From positions 1-64,000 of the forward strand of contig OENT01000789.1 of NCBI GenBank assembly GCA_900239685.1: a DNA stretch of 64,000 bases, in the 5' to 3' direction. Shown here one piece after another: positions 34,525 through 49,112 of this stretch (position 1 is the stretch's first letter; each line of letters starts with the position of its first letter). Below the pieces are notes generated by a model. The model did not search any database, had not been told where the DNA came from, and saw only the letters and a list, made by a program, of their open reading frames with translations. Origin of the DNA: Rotaria macrura (lineage: Eukaryota > Rotifera > Eurotatoria > Philodinida > Philodinidae). The position numbers and the translations under genes were made by a program.

Positions 34525-37500
34525 GATGAAGGTATTGATATAGCAGTAAGTGAACGAGTCAAGTATTAAGCTTCGATTGAATGCGTTTATACATAGAAAA
34601 CACACCAGCTTTTATACTACTCGGATCATCGAAAAAAATACGCGGCAGTAGCCCTTCTCTCTCCTTCTCAATTTTTTTCTCAAGGTTGTTTATCAACGAT
34701 AACCATATCGTCAATCGATGGGTATCTTCTCGCCGCCGCAAGTAGTCATACACACAAAACCACTATACATTGCCCTCTTCATTTCTTTTCTTTTCTTTTT
34801 TTTCTTCGCTATAAACGCACGTTTAGATTTTTTTTCATTAGTTAACCCGATGTTTGCTCATCCATAACCATTATGGTAGAGAGAAAGAGAAAGAGAAAAA
34901 CACATTTCGAAGCATCAAAGTCAACCTGTCAATATTGATGGTTTTGTTGATGATGTAAAATTTAAACAAAAGAGAAAAAAATATGACCAAATAAACCAAT
35001 CATTACGTGAGAAGAAAATTGCAACATGTATCATTGCTTTGTAAAAATTGCGTCACACTCGAATGCCCGTTTTTTTTTAATATACGTGCATTGATCATGT
35101 TGTTTTTCAGTGCAAAAAACTGATGATGTTTATTTCGTCAAAAAATATATGTGATGTTGAATCACTTTGATTACTTTAGTTTTATGTAATAGTCATTTAT
35201 TGAATAATATAATCGGCAATAGTCATAAGAAGAATATGTATGAAAAACCTTGAAATTGCCTTATCTAAAGCTGTATCATTTTAATAACTATATACCATCT
35301 TTATTGTAAATAATGAAGAAAAGATTGAAAATTTCATTCGAAAAGAAATTGATCGAATTTTCGGTTTGAAGAATAAAACGAAAATTGTTTTCTTAATATA
35401 AATTTGAATTAGTCAACTATTTTTGTAACTTATCATCAATAGAAATCATGCTTCTATTGAGTGCTTTCTTTTTATTAACTTGAATATGATATGACGCACA
35501 TCATAGAAGAAAAAAGTCGTAAGATACTCACACAGTTCAACAACAGATGGCCGACTTTAACCCCATGATGAACATGTACTATTTCATTAAGTGTTTGTGA
35601 ATTGACGTTTCATAAATCAAGTTAATGTGCAATAAAAATAATGAAAACAAAATATATTTACAGTCTCGCGATTTACTCTAAGAGAAATAAAAATTGTTTC
35701 AATTTGACAAGTGAAATCTGAATCGACGTAATCGATATTTTTTTAATACAGCATGTCTAAAACATCATACGTTTCGTCATATCTACTATACGCACATATA
35801 TATTCTTTCATCAACCAAAAGATTTTCTTGGCATAAATGAAAAAAACAATCGAAATTCTAACATGAATTTTTCACAACAGCCATTGTCATGCTTTACTGT
35901 TGATTAGAATCTTTCCATATATATTATACTTTGAATTCGAACAAGTTATTTTCGATTCATTCATGATTGATTAGAATCTATCTATCGTAGATAGTTTCAA
36001 ATCGAAAGATATGTTTATCAATCATTACAATGCCATCGTTGTTAAAAATATTAGTGCGTAGAATATTCATATGACTGATGTATGATAGTGATTACATTTT
36101 GCTTTTTGTTTCACAGCAAATAACCAGGTCTTCCAGGCGACAGTATCTGATGGGTTGAAGACATGTTTAACGGCAAAAATACGATGTTGCTTTCTTTTTT
36201 GCTGATTGAATATTAAAAAATACGTCTGTACTGTCAATGCTCGTAGTTTTATCTACATGTCATATCAACCTAATATATTTTTTTAAATAAATTATCTATG
36301 ATTATCACGTGCATAGTAAAAAAAATCCATTGACATAATTCAAAAATAAAGTATTGGTTGTTTCGTAAGCGAAAATAATTATTTAAATTATCTGGTTGTA
36401 ATCATAAAAATTATTTTTACGAAGAAAACACAACGCCTGTAATACTTACTATAGTGAATGATTTAATTTAAATTTATACAAATTGAAAAAAAAGATACAT
36501 CTGAATTATTCGAATAGTCAATAAGATAAGAAAATAGTTTTAATCAACTAAAACAACATTATCTATGGAAGAACTCATTTTTATATTTATTTTTTATTAC
36601 GTTTAGATTCTATTTTTTTTACTAATTGCTGAAACTATTAGCTTTGAAATATTCTCTCATCGTATGACTATTCTTCTATGTGCAATTAGTAGACAATGCA
36701 ATAGATTTCATCATTCAAAAATAAATCTCAAGATGACAATAGAAGTGAATTGAGAAATTCTTCTTTCAAGCTATTTATTGAGTTTTCATTCATGCACGTG
36801 ATATCTAGCGACATAATTAGATATAAACTTTTGACAGAAACTAAATGACTTTTTCAAGTATCGTTGTGTGTAGATAGAATAATTTGAAATCTTTCGATGT
36901 ATGTAATTGTGGTACGTTCATTGTACCATAGATAAACAATGTCATAGGGGAATCATTCAAACAATTACAATCGGGTTCGTATTCTATGTGTTATTTCTTT
37001 TTTTCAATGTGAAGAATACTTTGCACCATGGGAGAATCTTGACTTTTGATAGAAACAGTTTATATTTTGTGAATTTCATTTTTAACTATCATGAGTTACC
37101 TGTACAAGAAATAGCCTTTTCTCTCTATTGTGTACATCCGGTTTATTTTTAAAAAAAAAATGAATATTTTACCTTGTAGTTACGTTTTTCTATTTTTTTG
37201 AATAGCAAATATATATTTAAGAATCAATCTTTGGACTTAATTTTTCAAATATAAAGATATCGAATAGCGCAGAATAAATTACTGCCGTTGTACTTTGCCT
37301 TTATTTCTATTATTCACGGGATTGAAAAGCGTTCTTTTTTATTTTGCTTAAATCAAAGGATAATCGTTGATATTCTGGAGATAGTAGTGTATACCTGTTT
37401 AAATTACAAGTAAGATTTTCTTTTCTCTTATGACACAAGGCTTTATTCCCCTATGTTTTGATTATTCTAATTTTTACACACCTATAGCCAATTTATTTCA

Positions 37501-40389
37501 TCAATAAAATCTCGACTAGACGTACATTTAATGATCAATGATTTCTGTGAATCATTATAGAAATATAATTTTAGTACGATATCTTGCTGATATGTTCATT
37601 TGGAAACGTATTAAAATGTCATCAGTACTAAATTTCTTCTAGAATCATTTTTACTCGAACGACGTTCACATTCTTGAAATAGAACATATCCTCAGAGATT
37701 AAAATGTGTAATATCTCGTGTAGTTTCTTACTATCAAAAACATTTTCTGATGAATGTTTTAACCTTAAATATTTAAATGTGTATTTTAATATTGAAATTG
37801 AAAAAAAAAACGTTCATAAAAGATTCATCATTTTCCATTGGCACTATTTAATCAATGTAAGAGTAGCATAAAAATATGGGAATATATATATTCAAAATTA
37901 TTTCTTAGTTTAGTTAATTTTCATTGAAGTACAATAATATATAATTACGAGTATATTCTACAGATGGATTGAGTCATATAAGTCTTTAAAGATGTTAATA
38001 GAACTACGACATTTCTGCACGAGTAGAAATAGTTGCGTTTTTTTTTCCAAGTTTGGTTTCTTTGTATTTCCTTGTAGCACATTGTATTTACACTCTCGAA
38101 ATGTTAATTGCCTAAAAGACAAAGGTTCTTGAGTAGAAAGAGGATGAAACCGAAAGAATTTATTTTCTCTCTATTTATCGACAATATTCTTGTAAATAAA
38201 CAAATCGAATTGATAACTCTTCTTATACCATTCTCTTGTCATAGTACGACAAGAATTGTCTTGCATCTCATCGTACTTTGTTCGTACTATACCAACATTA
38301 AATCCAAAGTTTTCCACGTCATCACATGACTTCTTCACATCATGTCTACATGTATCAAATAGATGATTGATTTGTCGTAGTCTCGAGAATAATCTAGTTA
38401 GAAGAAAACACAAACAAGATCATACTAGAACATCGTTGTCTATTTAGTTGTAATACGACATATCACTTCTCTTTGTTGAACCGAACGAACCGCTCTACAT
38501 AACTTTACTTCGAGATATATCTTTTTTATCGCTTCTATTCGTATTTGCTCGTTCTCTGTATATCAAACGTACATATACATATTCTTCTCTTTCTCTTCGT
38601 TACTGTTCAAGTACATTCCAGTACATTCTGGTTGTTATTGATTCTACCGGACTACGTTCTCTCGTCAGTTCATCGTGTGTTCTTCCAGCATATTCTGTCT
38701 TTACAACTTAATGTATATATGTATATATATCTTTGTTAATGCTGTTCATCGTTCACATTATGATTAAAACATAAAATTTTATTTCTCTACATAGCAATCG
38801 AATTAAAACGAACACACTTTTATCACTGATCTTATTCAGTTAAACAAGTAAATTAACTTTTTATTTATATTTTGTGCGTTAATATTAAAAAAAGAAAAAG
38901 AAAACTCTAATATAATTATACGGTATTCATTGAACTTGCTTATCTATATCCATTAAGGGTAAGAAAGAATTCTGTTTACCAAGATGTCATTAGAATTTGA
39001 AGTACATGTACATTACTCTCTGACAAATACTACTATTTGTATAAAGCATTGTTTAGTCGTTCGTTCTTATTGTTGTATATATTTCAGGTAACATAGTCAT
39101 TTCATTCATATTCACAATGACGCTTTTAACATGTTGCAACATTGTTAGATGTTATTATTAACTTGGAATGACGTCTATGTCTAGATGTAGAATGAAAAAT
39201 GGATAAGTTCATGATGAATATATAGTCTAAATGAGATTTTTCTTTCTTTTCATTATGACATTGTATCTAATGTCGAAGTCCAAAAAAAGATTAAATATAA
39301 TTTTCTTGTTCACACGTCATGTAAAAAGAAGTAAATTCATAAGATATAGTATGGTTACTTTTTTTTTTATGATAATTACTGTCGATGACAAGTATTCTAT
39401 TTGGCGGAAAAATGCAATAAATGTTATTATTGTATTTGGGTCAACATACAAGAACAACATCTATTGAGTATGAGAAAAGTATAGTTACTTGTTTGACTTA
39501 CATGCTAGATAGTCATTTATTATCAAAAGAAAGATTATATTCAGGTTGAATCAATCGTCTTTTTCTTTTTTTTAATGTACGTCAAACTCCAATGAGTTCT
39601 CCTCGACATCAAGGACAACGATGATAGGATTCGTTCGATTTTTATTTGAAGGCAACATACTGGCAAATATATTAAAATGAAAAATATAAGACTTATGAAG
39701 ACGATGAAATAATGCAAATATTTGAGCTCTGACATGTGATGTATACGATTAATTTTGTTTTCAAAATATTCGTTCGAAGCAAAGTGTTTAAAAAAAACCC
39801 AATCGAAAATTTCATCATGATTATTATTCACCATACTTCATATATTAATACAAAAAAATTGTACGATTTATTAATAGAGAGAGAGAAAAGAAAAGAAAGA
39901 AATTTTTCTTTTCTTTTTTCTCCGTACTTATGATGTCGCACAAAGAATGGGGAATTTATTGTGGGTAACTATACACATCAAAAGATGTCGTCGTTTATAT
40001 TGTTTATTTACTTTTTTTATCCAATCAAATTTCATGAAATGTAATGTTACCTTCTCTCGAAAAATCCAAACGAATCATTTGTTCCTTTCCTTCTCTTGAA
40101 ACATAGAGAAAAAAAACCCGAAAAGACTACACACACACGCACGATAATAGCCTGGAGATTTTTTCTTATACAAATACACAACAGAAATATATGTAATTTC
40201 GAAAAATCCTCATCATTTGAGCATTTTTTTTCTTTTCCCCAACGTTGTGTAATAACGCACACATTGAAACTATGTGTCATTCATATTGATAATTTTGCAT
40301 GAATGTATATATATATATATATATATATCTGTTTTAGAAATAATAAAAGACTAACGTCATTTCATTTCTTTGGTTTAAATTTCTTAACA
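34525..40389. other. 5.9-kb gene-poor spacer between divergent genes
   Basis: No convincing coding exon, RNA gene or transposon terminus on either strand. Short frames exist (for example 36907-37152 and 38108-38329) but have random composition. A TA repeat lies at 40306-40328. An acceptor-like CTGTTTTAG ends near 40338, upstream of the TENT5 start. The segment may hold regulatory DNA for the flanking divergent genes. Confidence 0.5.
40306..40328. repeat. TA microsatellite
   Basis: Uninterrupted TA run of about 23 bp just upstream of TENT5. It generates a string of in-frame Tyr/Ile codons before the true start. Confidence 0.8.
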
Positions 40390-43300
40390 ATGCACGTAGC
40401 ACCCGTTTATTTAACACCGGAGCAAGTTGATAAATTACGTCGTGTATTAACACCAACAATTCCTATATATCCATCACCACCAACATCGTCGTTTCCAACA
40501 TTACACATAACTCCGAAAGATTTTCTTCGACAAGTATTATCAAAATTAAGTGAACATTCAATTGATATATCCGGAGTACGTTTATATGGCGGTGCAGCAT
40601 CATACGTACTTGTCAATGATTCAGATTTCTATTATCGTGATATTGATGTACTATTTCTTATTAAAACTCCACTATCATCACAAAAACAAACAACATTATT
40701 TGCATCCAATGATCAACCCTATCTATGTGATGTATGGACAATAATTAAATATATTATATCATCATGTTTGATTGAACATATACCTAATGCATCGACATGT
40801 ACACAATATTTTATATCATCCGTACTTGATACATATTCAAAGAAGAATATTAAAATATGTTCCGAACAAGATTCATGGGCATTATTATCATTACAGAATT
40901 TATTAGGAAAAAATCTTGAATTGAAATTTGTTGAAAATCTTAGACGACAATGGCAATTCAGTGTTGATTCATTTCAAATCGATATTCAACCATTATTATC
41001 GGAAAAACTTCCTCAATGTACAAATAATCCTGAATCGATAACAACGAATATTCAAACGAAAAGTTTAGTTATCGATGCTATTAATGGTGTGACAATTATT
41101 AAAGATGATAATCATCAGATCGAGCAAAATCCTAGTACAAGTCCATTACAATTCGGCTTTTTCTCACCATCATCTTTAACAGCAATAAATGAAAATGAAA
41201 ATCCCATACAATGTCAAACACTTGCAACAATAACAACGATTCAATCATCGAAAAATCATACTAGTACGTATATATGTAACATCAATAATAAAATTCATCA
41301 TTCAAAGATTTTCACGTGTTTCATATCGAAATTTACACATAGAAAATAATATGATACGGTTGTTTTACGATCATATATATCGTCTATTGTTTTTGTTTAT
41401 CATCATGTTAGAGAGTCTTTTGAGAAATTCATTCTTTTGAGATCTATGAGATAATCTCTAAGTTTTTATCTTCAAGTCCATAAAATTATCTCAAGTATTG
41501 ACTCTTTATAATAAAAATACTGCATTTGATTCTAACGAAAAATAAATTTAAAAAATCATTATAGTAAAATTGTCAAAGATTTTCGTTTTTCTTGCGTCTA
41601 GATCATAATTGAGAATTTCAATTTGAAATATATATTTATTCCTACAGAGAATGTCATCTTGAAATATTAGAAAGGAACGTTGAAATTTGACAAGAATTCA
41701 TCTGTTGTACAAGTAAAAAACAAGTTCATGTTCTAGACCTTGATTTCGTTGGTCAATGTTTATTTTTACATGAGTAAATAAAGTGCATCAAAGTTCAACA
41801 ATGAGTAATGAGAAATATTTTTTTTTGAAAAGATTTTCCACCCATAGAAGGCAAATCAGAACATGATTTTGATGTAACAATAGCGACGTCCATAAAAGAA
41901 AAACACTTAACGTTTTCTTTCGTTTATAACGGAATACTTTTTTCTTTGCGATTTTTAATTCTAAACCTTGGAATTTTACATATTTTATCGAGGTGTGTAA
42001 ATTGAAAAGAAAATATTCTTGTAGAAACCTGGAATGTAACGGAAATTGTTTCGTATTGTGAAGAAATTGTCGTTCTTGATTTAGAAGAATGTAATTATAA
42101 CAAGCAACTTCTGTTAGATATCTATATATATCATATGATCGTTTTATTAATAGCAGTAGATTGTTCGAGAGTTTTTCTTCTTTGAAAGGTTGCTTCAATG
42201 TCAAGTATTTAAGATTAAATAATCAATTATTTTATTATTATTTTAGCAACATCAGAATTTCGTTCACGTTCAAGAAATGTGTCGAACTCAACTGTCGATG
42301 AAAATCAATTGAGTGCTTCACTTCAATTTGAACTTTCTCTCAATGAAGATGTTGACGATGGTATTGAAGTCGATGCCGATGATTCACCAAATGAAGATGA
42401 TGATCAAATATTTCATACACCTATCGAAACAGATATTCTATCAACATTGGAAATCTCAGTAGCATCATTCAATCGAATTGAAGTTTTTTCTGCTTACAAA
42501 GATTTGCATGAAGCACTTCGTCATTTAAATAATAAATTAATTGCAACATATGAACCTGAAACAATGCGTGGTGGTGGATTACTAGTATGTATTTTATATT
42601 TCTATTTTCAATATTTCATAAATTGACTTGGTTTTTTTTTAAATTTTTTTAGAAATATTGTGATCTATTAGCTCGAAATTATAAGCTCTACGATGCTGCC
42701 ATTATGATGCATATGCAACGATACATGTGTTCGAGATTTTTTATCGATTATAATACAATTCCAGAACAAATACATGTTATTGCACAATATGTTGCGACAC
42801 ATTTTCTACCATCATCAATCATAAGTAATTTACATATAACAAATAATTTAAATGAAATCTTACAACTTCGTTATTATCAACAAAGTCAATTAGTTAGTTC
42901 AAAATATGATTCAAAACAAATTGATCAAATTGATTTAATTAATGCTCGTTTATGTTTATTATTTTTTGAACATTTAACATCTGTCATACAACAGAGTACA
43001 GTTTGTTTGACACATGAAGATAGACAATTATTATCTATGAATATACATTATCTTAAAGAATATTATCATTATGAATATGAACATTTATTTTATGGAGATA
43101 GTCAACATTTTCAAAAATATCATGCATATAATAATATTCGACCTTGTACAAATTCATCTTCGAATTCAAATCGTTCGGTATGTCAATTTATTATGTACTA
43201 GTGACTATATATATATGATTGAAATAAATATTTTCATGTAACTCATGAGTGAAGCTCGTTTAATTTTCTCAGTTTTTTTCTTCTTTCGTAATCAATCATA

Positions 43301-45009
43301 CTTATATCAAGTTTTACTTCAACTGAAACCTATTAGAGCATAGCAAGAACGTTAACTTCTATACGAACAGAATTATGAATAAATTCAATGCATTAGACTG
43401 AATTGAAGACTTTTTTGTTTTTTCTTTGGACTTATAATATCTATTGTGAAATATGGAATCGTTGACAATTATTTCACTGTAATACAACATTGATCGATTC
43501 ATATGATTTCATAAGAGATACTAACAGTAACATTTTGAACTGCCGGGGGAGTAACAAGCGTATAATTCTCGTGAGCATAAATACAGACTAATTTGATAAA
43601 GAGTTCTGTTTGTACTAAGTTTTGAAGTCGATTACCCTCGTGCATTGACAGGCGAGACACATTTTTTATATCTGAACAAAGAATATAAGACAAAATAAAA
43701 CTATATTCTAGACTTTTCTATTTTTCATCCGACGATCATTGTTTGAATTGTTGGAGATATTTTCCTATCGCTTGGATTAATTTAGAATAATAATAATAAT
43801 AATGAACATTCAGTTACTACCATAGAATAAAGGTACTTATTGATGAGTGAACTCTATTAAAATAAAAAAAACTTTTCTTTTGTACTTTTCGTCTCTATCG
43901 ATGAATCTTCTAGCGAAAGAGATTAACTACATAATTACATATTGTCTGTTATTTGACTAATGCTTTCTATCTTGATCGAAAACATAGACACGCATCTGTC
44001 GAGATAGTCATCGTTTAAAAATTTAACGTTCAGTTTATTTAAAAATGGATGATAACGAGAAAATCAAGTCTTTACTAGTTGAACTCACTTCAGATGATTG
44101 AATGCAGATAGATAATTTGACTTCTTCGAAAAAAAAAAACGTTATATTTTTCTAACACAATCAACGATCTGAATCGTATTTGCTCTTATTTTATTCCTAC
44201 AGAGCCGTACGATAAAGTTAGAAGACATCTAAAATTTGGATATTGTTACATATTCTTCGGATCGGAACTGTTTACAAGCGTAGTTTCTAATTGAGTTTTC
44301 TATTAATAGTTCGCCTGAAGGTCGACAGCCAATTAAAATAGTTGCAACGTTCGTTGAGTATATTCTACGATGTTGAAAAGTTGAACCGACAAGTATTCAG
44401 ACTTGTGGTCGAAAATGTTAAGATATTCATAGTTTTTTTTTGACACTTGAAATATTATTCTTAATCGAAATCAATTCTAAATGTTGACATGAAACGTTGT
44501 CTTTAATAAGTCTTCCGATATTAATTAGAAACTATTTTAAGATATCGGATTGTTTTGAAACTTTTATTTTGCACTTTTTTCCCCCATCATCATCTACGAA
44601 TGTTCTCGATTGACTAATTTATCATTAATGTCAAATGTAATTAAGTAGAATTCATTGGGCTTTAGTGAAACGAGAGAAAGTTTTTCATAAAATCAGATTC
44701 TTTTTAGTTGCAATTAAAAAGAAATGTACGTCATTAGTTTTAACTCGAATGGAGTATTTCAAATTGAGGGCTACGGAAATAAGACGAGTCATTTAAGGAA
44801 AAAAAAAATATCCGGCATACGAAGTGAATAATCTTATTCTCTATCTATTCTAGTCATCACCATCGAGTCTATCGTCGAAATCATATGGATTTTATCGTGC
44901 AAATACTCATCGGCATTATCATCCACATAGGCAATTACCAAACATGTCCTATCATGGTCCACGACATTATTCTGAACAACAAACAGTACACCGACGAAAT
45001 CAATCATGA
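40390..45009 (+). CDS. TENT5: Terminal nucleotidyltransferase 5 (FAM46/TENT5)
   Basis: Four exons (40390-41263, 42247-42584, 42653-43177, 44854-45009) join in phase to 630 residues, against roughly 390-440 for vertebrate TENT5. The nucleotidyltransferase core shows RLYGGAAS and YRDIDVLF, the hGG and D-x-D motifs that bind metal and ATP, so it looks active. Further family blocks are NLELKFVENLRRQWQFSVDSFQI, then AYKDLHEALRHLNNKLIATY...RGGGLLKYC, RYMCSRFFID, and QQSTVCLTHEDRQ. Extra length comes from a roughly 150-residue low-complexity, acidic insert between the two core blocks, which is split by a 983-bp intron, and from a His/Ser-rich C-terminus. TENT5 enzymes add poly(A) to selected mRNAs in the cytoplasm, often those of secreted proteins. 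I chose the ATG at 40390, not the in-frame one inside the TA repeat. Confidence 0.92.
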
Positions 45010-47474
45010 TCAAAATTTAAAAAAAAAAATTAATTAAGTCAATAGAAGTTTTCGCTTTTCTTCCTTTTTTTTTACGTCGTATTTTTTTTCTCTTTGTTCT
45101 TCGTTTTCCTATGAGAATCTAATTATTCATGTAAAACTTGTTTCGAATCTATGATGATGATGTGAAGAGAAATTTAGTTTTCTTTTTGAAAGAAAATTTA
45201 ATATGTTTCAAAAAAACAAAAAATTTACAAAAACCAAAAAAAAAAAAGATTTTCGTTCAGACGCTTTTCTTTTTATACTCGACAAACGCATATGTATACA
45301 TGAAAAGAAAAACAAAAAAAAANNNNNNNNNNNNNNNNNNNNNNNNNNNNNNNNNNNNNAAAAAAAAAAAGAAAATTTTTGGTTTTTTGCGTGTCTTTCG
45401 CTCTCCTTTTTCTTTGTTTCATTATGTTATTGTATAACATAGCGTGTTCTTTCTTTTTCTTTTTTTGTGTACTTCGTCGTTTTCTTTGTGTGATTGTGTG
45501 TTAAATAAAAGGCAGACAGGAAAAAATAAGCTCAACTTCAGACAAACAAGGATCAATCACAAACGCTAGTGGTGCAAAGAATTTTTACAAAAGACGCAAG
45601 TCATTTATATCGATAATTATCTTTTTTTTTTGAAGTACTTGTCTATTTCGATTGAGAAGTGTGTAGATGTATGATTGTTTAAAATTTCTAATTGAAAAGC
45701 AACTGTATACATTTGGCAACAATTAGAGAAAAGCGGCGAATACTAATGTCACGATATATATCATCATTGATCCTGATTCTTTATTGTTGACAGTTGAAAA
45801 AAAGAATAGAGATATACATTAGAAATGGAACATGAATGTAATAAGCTTTGAGAGCAACTAATTTAATCTCGTATGGATTTTGACAGTGAATAAGAAATGA
45901 ACTGACATACTTCTCCTGATTTTAGCTCGATAAGAAAGATTTCAATTGACATAATGAATATACCTGATGACACTTGCTTACTTCAGTTATATTTCATACT
46001 CGATAACAAATTTTCAACAGCATGAGAGAGTACTCTCAATAAAATTTCGGATGCTATTTGTCATCTTGAATTCACAGTTCTACTTTCGAATAGTTAGATA
46101 ATTATTAATGAGAAAATCCATTGTAATTCAACACAGAAAAAAAAACAAAATATACGAATTAATTCATCATTTTGTTTTTTAGTGCTCTAGACTCAAGTAT
46201 TTTATTTCTATACCATATAATTCAACAGAAGTCAATCTATATAGGATAGAATATGTATAATTAATCGTAAATTTTTCGTTTCATGATAATATCGATATTA
46301 TGATAAGATAATTAAGTTGATTGCGTTAGTGTTTTTGTTTTCATCACATATGATAGTAATCATTCGATTATTAGTATGTATATATATATATATATAAATA
46401 TTATTCAAATGAAGCCATAAATTCACTATTCACACTTCTATATAGTACTAATGGAAAGAACTATATTTGAATGACAAATATATTCAGTTATTTAATTGAA
46501 ATAAATGTATCATATATTATAGTTGTATTTAACATGTACGAACATTATCTACGACTTTATATTAGAGAGATAGTGGAAAATAATTAAAAAAAAAATCAGG
46601 CTTCTGTATATTCATTCTAAAAATAAGAGTTAATATAGCTTTATAATACGGATTGCAAAAAAAAAAGACCGTATTAGTGTTTATGTGATGTTAACTATTA
46701 TGTCAATAAATATATATATATATAAATCACGTCTTTGTATGGCTTAAATGTTTGAACGAAGAGAAACACATTTATTGATTCTAAAGCATTTTTCGAGGCC
46801 AAAATTTAATTGGTTAGTAATGTGAACTTCTCTACAGGTCATATTGAACTACATGAAAGGCTTTTCCCTTTCTCTTAAGGCAATAATTTATTTCATAATG
46901 GCAGCTATTTGATTTTTTTGAAAACTATTTTATACTTGTAATTAAAAATTCTACAGAAGAAAAAATATCAGCAAGTTCTTTTCGTTTGATATAATGTATT
47001 TTATATCCATTATATCTTTTCTAGCTCATACATCAAAAATAATTAAAAAAATGTTTCGTTATATTATTGCTTTAATTAGCAAAACATCATGTTCATTGTG
47101 TTGACATTTGAAAAATAAGAAGCAAATATCTCCACTTCATAATATACATACAAAAAGAATAAAAGAGCACAATTACAATTAATAACTTCTTTCCTTTTGA
47201 GTCTAGGAAAAGGAAAAAACCACGAGTTTCGAGAAGCCAATTGTGACATTTTTCATAGTATATTCTATTGTCTTGCTCACAAACAGAGCTCTCAAGAACA
47301 TGTGTTAAAAATCAAACAAAAGCAGACATACATATAATATGTAAAGAGCACATTGATCTTGTCAAAAGCGTAGAAATCGATAACAACATCAATGATCTGG
47401 ATGGAATTCGTCATTTTTGTATTTTAATGACATCATAGAAATTCAGCTGTTGTCATTGTTGAGATAAATGAAAA
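45010..47474. other. 2.5-kb convergent spacer
   Basis: No gene recognised between the ends of TENT5 and the potassium channel gene. It contains the assembly gap and several AT microsatellites (about 46377-46395 and 46709-46724). An AATAAA at about 45504 could end the TENT5 transcript. Confidence 0.5.
45323..45359. other. Assembly gap of 37 N within an A-rich run
   Basis: Undetermined bases flanked on both sides by A runs. The true length of this homopolymer-rich spot is unknown. It lies outside any coding exon. Confidence 0.98.
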
Positions 47475-49112
47475 TTATATTGAAATTCGTTGTTGTTTTT
47501 GTATGTTTACTTCTGATATGTGATTTGTCATATTATGATTATATTGATTAGGAATTACGGATTTCCGCACGAATGCCAACTTGTGATTTTCTAATATTTG
47601 ATTGAAATAAAGTAAATGTTTAATATTTTGAGGCGATCGACGTGAATGCCAATGACGTCGTTTACGTATTTTACAACTATATAAAGAATATCCTGAACAA
47701 CAAGTTTCATCTTGAGAATTTTTATTGAAATCAATTTGTGAATTCGACGATGACAATGACCACCACGAATATGTTCTTATAGGAATATATGTCGAAAGTG
47801 CTTTTTGCTGTTGAATAAGACCAGCATTCGAACAAATGCGATTACGTTGTTGAACATGTATCGATGCACGATGTTCAGCAATGGCAGCAGCTATAAGATC
47901 TTCTTCATTTCGACCGAGAACATCGGATATTCCACCGATGCCATTTTCTGAGTGAAACTGAGCTAGACGAAGAACAAGTAAATTCAATGATGAAGCCATT
48001 ATTGCTAGACCGAATAGTATAAACGATATAGTAAAAATAAAATAACCCAAACGAGAATAGAGTGAATGACCACTACGTTGTACACTAGCCAATGGAACTA
48101 GATCACCGAAACCTATTGAACAAAAATTTAGTTGTAAGATTAGTTTTAGTTTTTCAAAAAAAAAAGTCAAACATGATTGATTGCCTATGGTATTTTATAT
48201 TTTTCTTACCAATCGTCCAAAATGTAACAAGAGAATAATAAATCGATTCAAAATACGACCATTTTTCTTGTTTGCAAAATATAAACGAACCACCGAGTAC
48301 TAACATTGTTGTCATACCAAATTCGACAGCAATCAATTCAAAACCGGATACTTTATGACGACGGAAGCCGAATAAACGTTTAAGACGTGATAATACAAAT
48401 GAAATAATAGCATTCAATCGTTCGCCAACTGATTGAAACATAATCAAATTGAGAGGTCTATACAAAAGCAAAAATGTCGACAATAAGCAAACAAACAAAA
48501 AAAATGTTTGTATGTATATTTACACGCCGGCAACTGTATACACCATGCAAAATATTTTCCCACCCTCTTAATATTTCAGGAGAAAAAAAAAGAAGTCAAA
48601 ATTTAGTACTATCGAAAAGTATAAAAGAAAAAGAAAACATAAATTCAATTTATCATACTTGTTTTTGGTGTCGTATGACCATAACCTACAGAAAAGGAAA
48701 CAAAAAAAAACATACAATCAATAGAATTAAAAATCTATTTTCTATAGAAATTTACCGATTAAAGTTACGACTAAAGTAGAAAAGTAAAAGGCACCAGGAA
48801 ATGTCCATTGTTTAGCTGTACCAGTACGTGCATGTCGATTGTCAAATATGGCTGTTGTTAAACTATTGAAAATTGTTTCATTTTGAATTGTATCATTCTT
48901 ATATAAGATACGAGCCATTCTTTGTCTTAGAATACCACGTTGACGAACTTCTTCTTTTGATTCCACTAGAATAAACAATAGAATAATGATTATATTATCT
49001 AACCATGAATAAAATACTTACAAGCATTAAATACAGCAGCACCAAACATTAAATACATAAGCACTATGAACATAAGTGCACATGTGCGTACGTTTTGTGT
49101 ACCGATAATCAT
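47475..49112 (-). CDS. KCNK: TASK-type two-pore-domain potassium channel
   Basis: Six minus-strand exons (49112-49022, 48965-48756, 48685-48659, 48566-48524, 48457-48210, 48112-47475) join in phase to 418 residues. One internal exon has only 27 bp. The N-terminus has TQNVRT and GAAVFNALES, as in TASK channels. The two pore loops read TLIGYGH and TIGFGD, the paired selectivity filters of K2P channels, and four transmembrane segments flank them. The His right after the first GYG is the outer pH sensor of TASK-1/3, so acid inhibition is likely. MFQSVGERLN marks the M2-M3 region. The cytosolic C-terminus, about 160 residues, is Ser/Arg/Asn-rich and not conserved. K2P channels carry background K+ current in the plasma membrane. 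Another in-frame ATG lies upstream at 49187. Confidence 0.92.
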
